This document shows, in pieces, positions 46,135-57,400 of a stretch of DNA of 64,000 nt; position 1 is the stretch's first letter; each line of letters begins with the position of its first letter. The stretch covers positions 24,704,375 to 24,768,374 of the forward strand of contig CM077827.1 in the NCBI GenBank assembly GCA_039720395.1, given 5' to 3'. The translations under genes and the position numbers were made by a program. This stretch comes from Liquidambar formosana. Its lineage: Eukaryota; Streptophyta; Magnoliopsida; Saxifragales; Altingiaceae. The notes under the pieces were generated by a model that did no database searches, was not told the origin of the DNA, and was given only the letters and a program-made list of their open reading frames with translations.

Positions 46135-48796
46135 ATGGCTTCTAGCAATGATTCCAACATCAAGTATCCATATTATGTGATCAAGAATACATACAAGGCA
46201 CCAATCTATGATGCATCCCAAGACAAGGTGTTGCTTGAACCTAAGAAGCATCTCTCCTACCTCCATTCCCAACATGAGGTTAGTTCTTTCCAACTTAACA
46301 TGTTTATCATGAAATTTTGATTTCTATTGGATAAAATGCATTCCCATGATCTTCTTTTGATTGTTTCTATCATTGTTAAGCCAAGTTCATTGATTTGGCA
46401 AGGATTGAATGTGCAAAAAGCTTGTTTCCCAATGCTTGAGAAAAGATGCCCACCAAGTGTTTGATAAAATGCCAAAGAGACAAAAACATGTTCAATTCTT
46501 GAAAAATCGATTGGTTTGCATTGTAGAGCCAAGTCATATGGTCTTGGCAAGGATTTGATATACAAAAATCTTTCATTTCAATGCTTGAAAACAAGTCACA
46601 CACCAAGTGTTCGATAAAATGCCCGAAAGGCAAAAACATGTTCAATCCTTACAAAATCAATGAATTTGAATACACAAGGTCATGGGCATTCATTCCTAAT
46701 TCATTTCATGAATCAAAACCCATATTTTAAAACTTTTGGAAAACCATTTGAAATCAATTACCAATGCATGCCCAATATCTCTATGTTTTCAATGCTAACT
46801 CAATACACAATCTTTTGACATAGCCTAACTTCCAAAGTCTCCGTACAAGGACCTCAATAAAGGGGCTCATCTCTTGGTGGAGACATATGAATCATGCCCA
46901 ACCACGTGCTCGCAAGATAATAAAGAAGGCGGGTTTTGAGCCCTTCCTAGATGCTCTATGGAACGAGCAATGGGATAGGCAAGCATTATTTGCCTTGACA
47001 GAGCTATGGTGGGACACCACCAACACTTTCCATTTTAGCTTCGGGGAGATGACCATGACTCCTAAGGATTTCACCATGATAACTGGGTTGAGCTTGAAGG
47101 GCAAGCGCTTGGAATACTACGAACAAGCCAACATGGACCAGAACTACATAGTAGCTCTACTCGGGGTTGAAGCGGAACTGAGCCCAAAAGGTGTGCGCCG
47201 TACTTGGCTCTACAACACCTTTGCCACTGAAGAAGAGAGTGAGGGGACGGATCCCCAATACATTGTGAGAGCTTTCTTGCTCTACATGATTTCATGTACC
47301 TTCTTTGCGGGCACCAATGACATGGCTCGACTAGAGTTGCTAGCTAGCATGGAGGATGTGAACAAAATTGGGAGATACAATTGGGGTGGAGCTGCTTTCG
47401 CAAACATGTATCGCTCCATGACTGACATGTCCCGAGGAGTTGCAAAGAACTTTGGGGGACTTCCTTTCGTTTGGGAGGTAACAAAGAACATTCAATTCTC
47501 TATTATTTCCCGAAACTTAACACATACATGATTTCCTCTATATTTTTTGATTTTCCACAGATATGGTACTACGAGTACCTGAACATGTGTCGCCCGACTC
47601 TTGCTAGTGATGCCATGTCATGGCCCATCCTTCAGAATTATGCTCCATCTTGCTTGGCTACAAGAGCCTCCAATCGACATGATTATGCCCATGCAAGGGC
47701 ATATCTTGCCAGCTTGACTGCTGATATGGTAAAATCTTTCTCTCACTTTATCTTTTTTATCTTTCTTTTTTCATTTCTCATTTCAAACTCAACAGGTGGA
47801 ATGGGATCCATGGAGGCTGTGGGAGCATAGGCTTCCCGAGAAGTACTCCTCTTGTTTGGAGTTGACAAGCAAAAGGGTCCTCTTTGAAGGCCCCATAGGT
47901 AGATGCTGGTATCTTGGGGAGCGAGTCCTGAGACAAGTCCATGGAAATATGAATACAGCTGTGACACCTTCCATGCCACCAAAGAACATGAGGCACACTA
48001 GCCACCTAGTGGGGGATGAACTAGAAGAGGCTCTGAGGGGTTGGGATGCTGAGGGATTCACCTCCCCTCGCATAGAATACACTGCCTTCTGTCGACAATA
48101 TCTGATGAATCCTAGGGTCACTGGTCTCCCACCTCAAGGGGTAAGCTCCCCACACTCTTAGACTCTTTTTTAAGATTATAAGAAAGACTCCATTTGACAA
48201 GCATTTGAATTTCAGGGCCGACGGGCAAGGGGACACAGCTCCACAGTTGGATCTGCCACTGGGATGACTTACAATGACGAGGATGAGGACCTTGAAGGAA
48301 ATCAACCTCCACCCCTCCCACAACTAAATTGGTATGTGAACTTGTGCAGTGGGACAAAATTTGTGAAGACTGACATTACCCATCCACCATTCGATGAATA
48401 TCCCAAGATCGATCCATATTATGAGAATGTGAGTTCTAAACTCTTATCTTCTTGAAATTGGATTCTCTCATTATTGTTAACCATGTTTATACTTTCCTAG
48501 GTTCCACGGGAGTATGCCCAGGAATGCATCGAACTCAATGAAGGATTGAGGAGGGATCTTGTGCGAATGAGTTTAGAGAACTCAGTTCTGGAAGCACGCT
48601 TGAATCCCCAAGTGAGTGATCATCTTATTAGCTTTCAACTAGGATTGGCACCATTACCCTCCTAACTCATTATCTTTGTTTGCAACAGGCATCATCGTCT
48701 AATCCACCACAGGATATGCCCCCTTCTAGAGCACCTCGTTCAGGGCATGATGGAGCTGGGCCAAGTCGAAAGAGAAGGCCCACGGGAAATCATTGA
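46135..48796 (+). CDS. Plant mobile domain (PMD) protein, seven exons, inside the retrotransposon
   Basis: Exons proposed at 46135-46278, 46863-47477, 47561-47728, 47796-48140, 48216-48428, 48501-48611 and 48689-48796. All have GT-AG borders and all are multiples of three, giving about 567 residues and a TGA stop. Exon 2 shows PMD hallmarks: RKIIKKAGFEPFLDALW, ELWWDTTNTFHFSFGEMT and TPKDFTMITGLSLKG. Exon 3 begins IWYYEYLNMCRP and exon 4 begins VEWDPWRLWEHRLPEKY. The C-terminus is basic (PSRKRRPTG), a possible nuclear signal. PMD proteins such as MAIN and MAIL1 of Arabidopsis are nuclear and affect transposon silencing; PMDs are also found in transposable elements. The gene is antisense to gag-pol. 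The exon 1 border is the least sure part: the acceptor at 46862 has a weak pyrimidine tract, and the in-frame ATG at 46887 is an alternative start. Confidence 0.82.
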
Positions 48797-49048
48797 GTTT
48801 CACTCACCTCTTGTTAGGAATGTTTGGAACTTACTATCTTCTTGTCATGTACTAATTAGGAATTTCGATTCCCAACCTTGAACCTTTATTATGGATACTT
48901 GATGAATCTATGTTGAACTTTATTGCAATGATATGATCTTGTATTGAGTGAAAAATGGGCTTGAATCAAGCACAAAAAAGTCGAAACATCACAAACGGGC
49001 CAAACGAAGGCATAACAAGGCAAAAAATGGGCGAAACAAGACGGCGGC
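48797..49048. other. Spacer between the two antisense genes
   Basis: 3' flank of the PMD gene, with CTTTATT-type words but no clear AATAAA. It then runs into the flank of the next palindromic module. Confidence 0.5.
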
Positions 49049-49128
49049 CTCGGGTGACCACCTGGGGCTGGGCGGCTAGCCGCCTGGGCCCAGGCGGCTA
49101 GCCGCCCAGGCCTGGGTGGTCACCCGAG
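49049..49128. repeat. GC-rich palindromic module upstream of the DUF7745-like gene
   Basis: 80 bp from CTCGGGTGACC to GGTCACCCGAG, almost identical to the LTR copies but with both GGCGGCTAGCCGCC cores perfect. It ends about 87 bp before a TATA box. Confidence 0.95.
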
Positions 49129-49215
49129 CCCGAAGCGGTGTTTCGCCTGATTTTAGGAAACTTCCTATTTTGACGGGATTCCACCTTCCAAAACACGAAT
49201 TTCCGAATTTTTTCC

Positions 49216-49223
49216 TATAAAAG
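49216..49223 (+). promoter_or_regulatory. TATA box of the DUF7745-like gene
   Basis: TATAAAAG lies 49 bp before the ATG at 49272, suggesting a transcription start near 49245-49255 and a very short leader. Confidence 0.7.
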
Positions 49224-49271
49224 CACATCCAAGGGGTCTCAAACCCTACTAACATTCATTGAGAGCAAGTT

Positions 49272-50558
49272 ATGGAAGCCCTAGACAAACTCTTGAGTGA
49301 TTTTCTGAAGGTTATGAGTGCGGAGGCAAGGAAGGAGTTCAAGCGCTACTGCCTGGATCCGTTGTTTTCTTTGATGCATGTGAAGCTTGAAATCACTCTT
49401 CTCACTGCTGCTACATACTTTTGGGATCCCCAACTTCATGTATTCCGCTTCAACTATGAAGAACTATGCCCAACAATGGAAGAGTTCTGCGCTTTGTATG
49501 GAGTTTCACCTGTAGGACCTTTCATCCTCCCTACTCCACGCTCAAGTTACTTGATTTCCTTCTCCAACTTCCTTGGGATTTCTCAACAAGAGGCCTCCAT
49601 ATTTGTGAAGGATCACATGGTGAACCTTATGGAAATAGCAACTTCCTTCTTGGCTCATGATAGCAAAGGTACCCTGAATTTCAACCTTCCCACTCAACAT
49701 GCTCTTGCTTTCTGCTTGATTGGTCGCTTCCTTATCTCCACGGGGACTCTCTATGTCCCTATTCAAATATGCGAACTGATCCCTTTTCTTCTTGAACACA
49801 ACAACCTGATTCCCATAGTGCTAGCTGAAACCCTCAACAGTTTAGACAAAGTTCATGATATCCCACAAGCCCCATTAGGAGGGAGCCCCATTCTACTGCA
49901 GATGTGGCTTCTTGAAAGGCTTAATTTCTTATCTCCTGCCACCATTAATCCATACAAACCCCAACATTATTGTTGCCGTCGAGTTGAACTCCCTGGTCAA
50001 TTTTCTTTGAGGGAATGGTTGGGCTACTTTCACACACTCTCATGGCGAAACATTAAGTGGTTTGTCTTTATATGGGGATGCAAGGAACAAATTCTTCTTC
50101 GAACTTCTGGGTGTGCTATGGTCAAACTCATAGGGTTGAGGTCAACTTCATTCTATTGGACTTCAAGAATCCTTCGTCAACTGGGTGCCATGCAAACCAT
50201 ACCTACTTCTGTGGTATTTGATCATTCTGTCGAACCTGTGGGCCCCACAATGATTAAGTGGGCCAAGACTAGATGGACTGACCAACTGAAACTGACTCGA
50301 GTTGAAAACACTGACGGGCCTTATGTCATGAGCCCTGAATACAAGACATGGTTGAAGACTAGCTTGGGTGAAAGAGAAACCCTACACAGGGAAAGGATTT
50401 ATGACCTTATCAAGGACACAAGGCTAGGATTTTGCAGGGAAGACATTCTAGAAGCAGTGGAAGCAACACAGGCCCATGATTTACGAAAGAAGCGAAGACT
50501 TGAAAGAAAGGAGCAGAAAGCAAACCAAGAGACTCTGAAGAAGAACAAAAAGACTTGA
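49272..50558 (+). CDS. DUF7745-like protein encoded antisense in the retrotransposon
   Basis: An uninterrupted 428-residue single-exon frame. It contains KLEITLLTAATYFWDPQLHV, FRFNYEELCPTMEEFCALYG, GGSPILLQMWLLERL and FIWGCKEQILLRTSG, and has a very basic tail (RKKRRLERKEQKANQ). The pattern (conserved FWDP, LCPT-EEF, GSP-LLQ-WL) fits the DUF7745 group, plant proteins of unknown function often found in or near transposable elements. I do not know its role. It has its own TATA box, a 5' palindromic module and an AATAAA signal (50613-50618), so it looks like an independent gene. It runs towards the integrase end, antisense to gag-pol. A decayed homologue sits in the older element at 62041-63318. 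The family assignment is from memory of its sequence pattern. Confidence 0.8.
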   Translation: MEALDKLLSDFLKVMSAEARKEFKRYCLDPLFSLMHVKLEITLLTAATYFWDPQLHVFRFNYEELCPTMEEFCALYGVSPVGPFILPTPRSSYLISFSNFLGISQQEASIFVKDHMVNLMEIATSFLAHDSKGTLNFNLPTQHALAFCLIGRFLISTGTLYVPIQICELIPFLLEHNNLIPIVLAETLNSLDKVHDIPQAPLGGSPILLQMWLLERLNFLSPATINPYKPQHYCCRRVELPGQFSLREWLGYFHTLSWRNIKWFVFIWGCKEQILLRTSGCAMVKLIGLRSTSFYWTSRILRQLGAMQTIPTSVVFDHSVEPVGPTMIKWAKTRWTDQLKLTRVENTDGPYVMSPEYKTWLKTSLGERETLHRERIYDLIKDTRLGFCREDILEAVEATQAHDLRKKRRLERKEQKANQETLKKNKKT

Positions 50559-50885
50559 AGACCTTAGAAATAGGATATCTATGGCATGTCAATAGTTCTT
50601 TTATCTAACACCAATAAATTGCTATGTCAATTAATTAGTTCTAAATGAATTGCCAATAATAATTCAATTTTGAGATTTGTTGTCGTGGTGTTGTTTGGAC
50701 CGCACCCAAGGTAACTTTATGGGCTGCCTACGTATCCCCATCCTTTTTTCATTTTTTCTTTTCTTTTCATTTTTTTTTCATTTTTTTTTTTTTTTTTTTT
50801 ATAGGAATGGGGAATCAGGCCCTCGTAGTTCAAATGCCTTAACTTTTGCCTAGGCCGCCCTTATGGGTTTTCAACCTAGCAGGCC
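50559..50885. other. Spacer between convergent DUF7745-like gene and integrase
   Basis: Contains AATAAA at 50613-50618, a T-rich tract at 50745-50800 and the 3' flank of the pol frame. The two genes converge here tail to tail. Confidence 0.6.
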
Positions 50886-53399
50886 TTACACATAGTACTT
50901 CTTCAATTGATCCAAATTGGTAGGACGAGCGAACTCAATTCCATCCAAATCCATGAGGCGAACAGCCCCTGCTGGTAATATCTCCTTGATAACATACGGG
51001 CCACCCCAACTTGGCTTGAACTTCCCTCGTGGATCAAAAATTGGAGCTCTGATTTCTTTCAACACCAAATCCCCTGTCTTCAAACCTCGTTCTTTGACAT
51101 GCTTGTTGAATGCTCTTGCAACCCTTCGCTGATATCCCTGCACATGATACAAGGCCCTCAATCGCCTTTCATCGAGCAATGCCAGCTCATCATAACGGTT
51201 CTTAACCCAATCTGCTTCTGCTATCCGACTCTCCATAGCAACCCGTAATGACGGTACCTCCAACTCAATAGGCAAAACAGCCTCCATCCCATACACCAAG
51301 GAATAAGGGGTAGCCCCTGTTGATGATCTCACAGATGTTCTATAGCCCCACAAGGCTAATGGCAACTTCTCATGCCAATCAGTGTAGGTGTCAGCTGTTT
51401 TCTGTAATATCTTCTTAACATTCTTGTTGGCGGCCTCCACTGCCCCATTAGTCTGTGGGCGATAAGGGGAGGATAGATGGTGCACTATATTGTATTTCTG
51501 CAAAAGTTCCTTGGTTTCTTTCTGAAAGTGCTGACCATTGTCTGAAATAATCTCATGGGGTACCCCATACCTGTAGATAATGTTGAGCTGTATGAACTGT
51601 GCTACCTTCTTGGCATTCAGGGTCTTGAAGGATGCTGCCTCTACCCACTTAGTGAAGTAATCAATAGCTACCAAGATGTACTCATGCCCATTGGAGGCTT
51701 TCGGCTTAATCTGCCCAATTATATCTATTCCCCACACTGCAAACGGCCAAGGTGACGACATACTTGTCAAAGGCATGGAAGGTAAGTGTTGTCCATTAGC
51801 AAAGACCTGACATTTGTGACACTTCTTAACATGTGCATGGCAATCTCTCTCCATTGTAGACCAATAGTAACCCAACCTCATGATCTTCTTAGCTAGCATA
51901 TAACCATTCATGTGCGGTGCTCCAACTCCTTCATGGATTTCACTAACAAGACGTTCGGCTTCTTCCTCGGTGACACGCAACAGATGGACCCCGTCGTATG
52001 ACCTCCGGTATAGCTTTCCTCCACACAAAACATAGTGACTTGCTAGCCTCCTCAGTGTTCTCCTATCAATGCGGGATGCTCCTTCAGGATACTCCCTTTC
52101 CTCGATGAATTTCATGATGTCATAGTACCAAGGATGGCCATCTTTCAACTCTCCTTCTCGAATAGAACAGCAATACACGGGTTTTTCTCTACATTCTATC
52201 ACCAACGGTTTTACATTCCCACCATCCGGGATTTCCACCATGGAAGCTAGAGTTGCCAAAGCATCGGCGAACTGATTCTTATTTCTTGACAAATAATTGA
52301 ACTCTATTTCCACAAATTCTTTAGTCAAGGCTTCTAAGTAGGCATGATACGGTAGCAGCTTCTCATCACGAGTCTTCCACTCTCCCTTTATCTGGCAGAT
52401 AATCAGTGCTGAATCTCCGAAAACCTCTAACTCTTTGATCCCCAATTCTAGTGCAGCTTCCAACGCGAGGATGCAGGCTTCATACTCAGCAATGTTGTTG
52501 GTTGCTTCAAACCCTAGCTTAACTGCCAAGGGTGTAAATGCTTCTTCAGGTGAAACCAATAGGACTCCTATCCCATACCCTCTCTTATTTGCAGCTCCAT
52601 CAAAGTATACTTTCCAACTCTTCCTTCCAATCTCCAGGACATCCTCATCGGGGAATTGATCATTAAATTGTTCTGATGACGCCACAGGGCAGCTAGCCAA
52701 GTAATCTGCAATGACACTTCCTTTTACTGACTTCTGTGTTACATACTTTATGTCGAATTCATTGAGAAGAATCGACCATCGGGCAGTTCTGTAGGACAAG
52801 ACCGGCCTTTCTATCAGGTACTTCAGTGGGTCCATTCGGCTTATCAAGAAAACCTCATACGACATCATGTAGTGACGTAGTTTCTGAGTTGCCCATACCA
52901 AAGCCACACAAGCCTTTTCTATGGCATTGTACTTCACCTCATAATCTGTCATCTTCTTGCTTAGATAGTAAATGGCATTCTCCTTTTTCGACCCCTCAAG
53001 GTACTGAGCTAGCATAGCTCCCGTCGCGGTTTCAGTGACCGTCAAGTATAACAATAACGGTTCACCTTGTCGCGGGGGAACTAGAATTGGTGGATTACTC
53101 AAATACCTTTTAATAGTCTCAAAGGCTTCTTGACATTCTTCATTCCATACCTTCGGCACACCCTTCTTAATCAACTTGAAAATCGGTTCACACACCATAG
53201 TCAAATTAGCAATGAACCTACTTATGTACTGAATTCTCCCCAAGAACCCTCGAATCTGCTTCTCTGTGCTAGGCGGCTCCATCTCTACAATGGCCTTGAT
53301 TTTTCCCGGATCGACCTCGATTCCTCTCTGAGTAATCATGAATCCTAATAGCATGCCTGCAGTGACACCAAAGGCACATTTCTGTGGATTCAACCGCAA
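50886..53399 (-). CDS. Retrotransposon pol, part 2: RT end, RNase H, second RNase H, integrase
   Basis: 837 codons, continuing the frame of 53415-54356 after a TGA stop. In order: the last part of RT (LRLNPQKCAFGV), the classical RNase H region (ATGAMLAQ, YYLSKKMTDYE), and a second, archaeal-type RNase H (VYFDGAANKRGYGIG, NIAEYEACILALEAAL, VFGDSALIICQIKGEW). Integrase follows with its H-H-C-C finger (HEGVGAPHMNGY through CHKCQ), the catalytic WGIDIIGQ and IISDNGQHF, and RPQTNGAVEAANK. It ends GPYVIKEI and LDQLKKYYV, with no chromodomain. The dual RNase H is diagnostic of the TAT lineage. These functions copy the RNA and insert the cDNA. Confidence 0.93.
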   Translation of the reverse strand: MRLNPQKCAFGVTAGMLLGFMITQRGIEVDPGKIKAIVEMEPPSTEKQIRGFLGRIQYISRFIANLTMVCEPIFKLIKKGVPKVWNEECQEAFETIKRYLSNPPILVPPRQGEPLLLYLTVTETATGAMLAQYLEGSKKENAIYYLSKKMTDYEVKYNAIEKACVALVWATQKLRHYMMSYEVFLISRMDPLKYLIERPVLSYRTARWSILLNEFDIKYVTQKSVKGSVIADYLASCPVASSEQFNDQFPDEDVLEIGRKSWKVYFDGAANKRGYGIGVLLVSPEEAFTPLAVKLGFEATNNIAEYEACILALEAALELGIKELEVFGDSALIICQIKGEWKTRDEKLLPYHAYLEALTKEFVEIEFNYLSRNKNQFADALATLASMVEIPDGGNVKPLVIECREKPVYCCSIREGELKDGHPWYYDIMKFIEEREYPEGASRIDRRTLRRLASHYVLCGGKLYRRSYDGVHLLRVTEEEAERLVSEIHEGVGAPHMNGYMLAKKIMRLGYYWSTMERDCHAHVKKCHKCQVFANGQHLPSMPLTSMSSPWPFAVWGIDIIGQIKPKASNGHEYILVAIDYFTKWVEAASFKTLNAKKVAQFIQLNIIYRYGVPHEIISDNGQHFQKETKELLQKYNIVHHLSSPYRPQTNGAVEAANKNVKKILQKTADTYTDWHEKLPLALWGYRTSVRSSTGATPYSLVYGMEAVLPIELEVPSLRVAMESRIAEADWVKNRYDELALLDERRLRALYHVQGYQRRVARAFNKHVKERGLKTGDLVLKEIRAPIFDPRGKFKPSWGGPYVIKEILPAGAVRLMDLDGIEFARPTNLDQLKKYYV

Positions 53400-53414
53400 G
53401 TTGTACTTCTTTGC

Positions 53415-54264
53415 TCACTCCAGGAACCTTTCCAGTGCCCTGAAGTGTCCTTCTCGATCCACGGACTTCACGATCATGTCGTCCACATATACTTCCACCT
53501 CCTTATGGATCATGTCGTGCAGCAATGTTGTAGCAGCTCTCTGATAGGTAGCCCCGGCATTTCTCAAACCGAACGGCATCACTTTGTAACAATATGTTCC
53601 CCACTGTGTGATAAAGGCCATTTTCTCCATATCTTGCGGCGCCATCTTTATCTGATTGTATCCGGAAAACCCATCCATGAAAGAGAGGAGCGCATGTCCT
53701 ACAGTGCTATCTACCAATACATCAATGTGGGGCAAAGGGAAATCATCCTTAGGGCTTGCTGCATTAAGATCTCGAAAATCCACACACATCCTCACTTTTC
53801 CATCCTTTTTAGGCACGGGAACTATATTGGATAACCACTCGGGATACTCCACAACCTGTAGGAACCCCGCATCGAGTTGTTTGGTTACTTCCTCCTTTAC
53901 CTTCAATGCCCACTTGGGTTTCAATCTTCTCAATTTTTGCTTTACCGGCTTTTTAAGGGGATTGGTGGGGATGAAGTGCTGCACAATGTCTGGATCTATG
54001 CCGGGCATGTCTTCATAAGACCATGTAAAGGCCGTTATGTTGGCCTTTAGGAGGGCTATAAGCTTTTCTTTTTCAAGTGGTGAAAGGGTTATCCCAATTT
54101 TAATTATCTTTGGCAATTCATTTGTCCCTAAATTGATTGATTCCAATTCATCCATGTTAGGTTCGGTGACACCCCTTTTCCTTCGCTCGACGAGCTCCGG
54201 GGGGACGTCATTCCTAGGATCTATATCCATGCCATAAATATCCATAGAAGAGAAAAAGGAAACA
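53415..54264 (-). CDS. Retrotransposon pol, part 1: reverse transcriptase, ending at a TGA
   Basis: The open stretch entered from the predicted intron acceptor at 54265 carries the RT core: a linker (LSPLEKEKLIALLKANI), FIPTNPLKKPVKQKLRRLKP, GFLQVVEYPEWLSNIVPV, RMCVDFRDLNAASPKDDFPL, LLSFMDGFSGYNQIKM, PFGLRNAGATYQRA and the catalytic YVDD (VYVDDMIVKS). It stops at TGA (53415-53417) between YVDD and the thumb region. The same frame resumes at once, so this is a single nonsense break in an otherwise well-preserved enzyme. The open frame extends rightwards to 54356, but that part is likely intron. Confidence 0.9.
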
Positions 54265-54441
54265 CTGCAAGCAAAATATATAAAAGAAACACACTTCATT
54301 AAAGGAACAAACAAAAAGACACAAACTTGAAAAGGAAACAAAACTTGGTGCCACAACTATGCAACGACTCCTAACTCCACAAAGTGGGATAGGCGGACAC
54401 ACTTTATTGAAAGCAGGAAAGACTCTAACTAAGGAACCTAC
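54265..54441 (-). other. Predicted intron between protease and reverse transcriptase
   Basis: On the minus strand a GTAGGT donor (starting 54441) overlaps the gag-pro stop codon, and a pyrimidine-rich TTGCAG acceptor ends at 54265. Removing these 177 nt would delete the stop and bring gag-pro into the same frame as RT. Ogre-type elements are known for a spliced intron at this place. Confidence 0.75.
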
Positions 54442-57400
54442 AAGCTACTATCAGGCAGGTCATGATCTTCTTCTTCAAGGATTTCTGCAATGGTTCCATC
54501 TTCTAGGTACCAATTGTGAAGTGGCATGGTTGCATGGTGAATTGACGAATCTTGGCAATCTTCTGTTGCTGACTCCCCTAAAGTAAGAACCATATCTTGG
54601 AACATGGTAACCATGGTTTCAGAATCCATGTGCTCCACCCAGTCTTCTTCTTTCTTCTCCCAATAACTGTCATTGATGGCTTCATCATCCACGATTTCGG
54701 CGGTGATTGGATACCACTCGGTGAAGAAAATCTCAAATCCTGGGATTCTGATCTTGGTTGTTGGATTGAACATAGGCTCTGGGAACCCACAGTACAGGAA
54801 GTCATCCCCTTCCTTGATGAAATAGCCATTCAGAGTCGGCCTGTATGGTGAAATCTTAAAGTCTGGCACCCTTCCTTCTACTCTAGCTTTTCCCTTCTCC
54901 TTATTCCTCCTTGTCATTTCTGCATAGTCATTCTTAGTGGGCTCATATCCTAACCCAAAAGTGTAGGAAACAACCCGACTTTGAATAGAATGGGGAATTC
55001 CTTGTTGGCGACGCCCTAGGCCTATACCCGGGAAGAAATTCATTTTCCGCATTATCTCACCAACATGTAAATTACCATGGGGACAATAGTCAAGGGGGAT
55101 CAGTTCTTCCTTTTCCAACTCCTTTTCAATGCATTGCACATACTCAAACCCCGACAAGGGTATCTCAACTGATTCTGGTTTTATTTCGCATATGGGTACA
55201 CCCGCCATTTTCAAATCATAATCCCCTTGAAGTGTAACAACGGCTCCCTCATGTGGGAACTTTACCTTTTGATGCAATGATGATGGTACAGCCCCAGCGG
55301 GATGAATCCAAGGCCTTCCCAATAACAGATTGAAACATGACGGCACATCCAGGACTTGAAACTCTACTCTGAACTCCGTGGGTCCCATGATTAAAGGTAG
55401 AGTGACCATCCCAATTACTTCTCTACGGGTATTATCATACGCCCTCACTGTCTGCCCAGATGGGGTGAAATCAGTGGGCCCCAAGCCCAAAACAGTTGCA
55501 GTTCTCAAGGGACATACATTCAACGCGGAACCATTATCAATCAAGACCGTAGGAACTCTCTTCCCCATGGTATCAACAGTTATATGCAAGGCTTGGGAGT
55601 GGCTTGGCCCACTCTTAGGTAAGTCCGCCTCTGTGAACACTATAGTGGAATTCTTCGGAGCAGGGTTTACTAGATTCACCAATCCCTCAGGGGACAAATC
55701 AACCGGAACCTGTATCTGGTTTAACAACTTCAACACTGTCTGTCTGTGTTTGTGAGAGGCCATAAGCAAGCCCCATATGGTGATATTGGCATTGGTCTTC
55801 TTCAATTGTCGGAGTACTTCATCCTCTTCTTCTTGCACATCAAGGCGCTTATCTAACTCACCCAGTGGATTATCAGATTCCAAGTGCGGAGGCTTGAAAT
55901 GGCGGCCCCCTCTTGTCATGTGGTCTACTTCTTCATCACTAGCCCATATGTCATCAATTTCATTTGTGTCACCCATCAGGTCATCCCATTCAATCATGTC
56001 AATGTCCTCCATCTGCACCTCTTCGGGTATATCATCCCAGCCCGTAGGAATTATGGGCTCACTTGGCAATGGATCAGAATAAAGCACATAGTAATCAAAC
56101 CTCCCCGAAGGTTCTCCCAATAACCCCACTTGAGGGTCTCCTGCTTCGTACCTTTCTTTCAACTGCTGTTGGATGGACTTCTTTGGCAATTGCAGGGTCT
56201 TTTGATCAATGAGGTCTTGAACGACCTTTCTCAACATAGCACAGTCCTCAGTGTCATGGCCGGGTATACCATGGTATTGGCAATATTGATGGGGTGTTTG
56301 GGGTCTTGGCTTTGGAGGGTGAGGTATGATAAGGCCTTGGTTACAGCATTGGTGAAAGGCTTGGGCCAAGGACATGGGTAATGGAGTGTATTGTCTTATG
56401 GGTAGGCAAGGTCGAGATGGGTCGGCTTCAATGGCATTTATGGAGTTGGATGAATTATGAGAGGGAAGTGGATTTTGAGTGACATTTGGGCGATTTGGTG
56501 GAGTTGGTGGTGAGATGATTTGCTTGTCAAGTAAGTCTTGGATCTCATGCCTAAGGCGATAGCAACGGTTGGTTGAGTGGCCTTTGGCTTGGTGAAATTT
56601 GCAGTATTCATTCTCATTGTAGCTCTTGGGCAATGGGTTTGGTGGTGGTCTTGGGTCGAGAGGTTTCAACAGGCCTCGGCTTTTTAGCTTTTCAAGTACT
56701 TTCTCAAGTGGCATATGCAGCTCGGTGAATTGGCGAGGTGGGTTGGTGTCATTTAGGGAGATAGGTTGAATGGGTTGGGCTATGGCATTGACCTCGGCAC
56801 TGTTTTTCCCAGCAAAGTTCGGCCTGCGGCTCTTTTGGACTTCTTCTGTCTTGATTGACCCATCGGCAATGGCATCCTCAACTTGTGTACCTGCTCCTAT
56901 AAGAGCCTTGAAATTAGGGAAGTAGTGAGCAAAGAGGTGCTTGTGATACACCGGCAATAGGTTCTTAACCACCAACTGAATCTGATCTTCCTCATTCGGT
57001 CTATCTGCCATTCTCGAGGCCTTTTGCCTCCACCTTGTAATGAAAGCAGAAAAGGTCTCATTAGCCCCTTGTTTTGTGGTCTCTAGGTCCCTTCTTGTGA
57101 CATCCACCTCAGTGTTGTACTTGTAGTGCTCTGAAAACTCATTACATATGTCCTCCCAAGTTCGGGTTCTATTCTCATCCAAGGCTAGGAACCACTTTAA
57201 GGCAGAAGTGGCTAGGGTTTCATGGAACATTTGGGCCAAGAGTTCATCTGTCGCTCCTCGAGGGTGCATAGCTCGCATATACATCTTCAAATGGGTCTTA
57301 GGGCAACCCGTTCCATCAAACTTTTCTAATTCAGGCATCTTGAATTGTAGTGGAATACGAGCTTGAGGAAACAAAGATAGGGTACGTACATCCACCATGT

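Noticed and set aside
46892..48357. Minus-strand frames opposite the PMD gene
   Set aside because: Shadows of the plus-strand exons; they stop at exon borders and show no domain.
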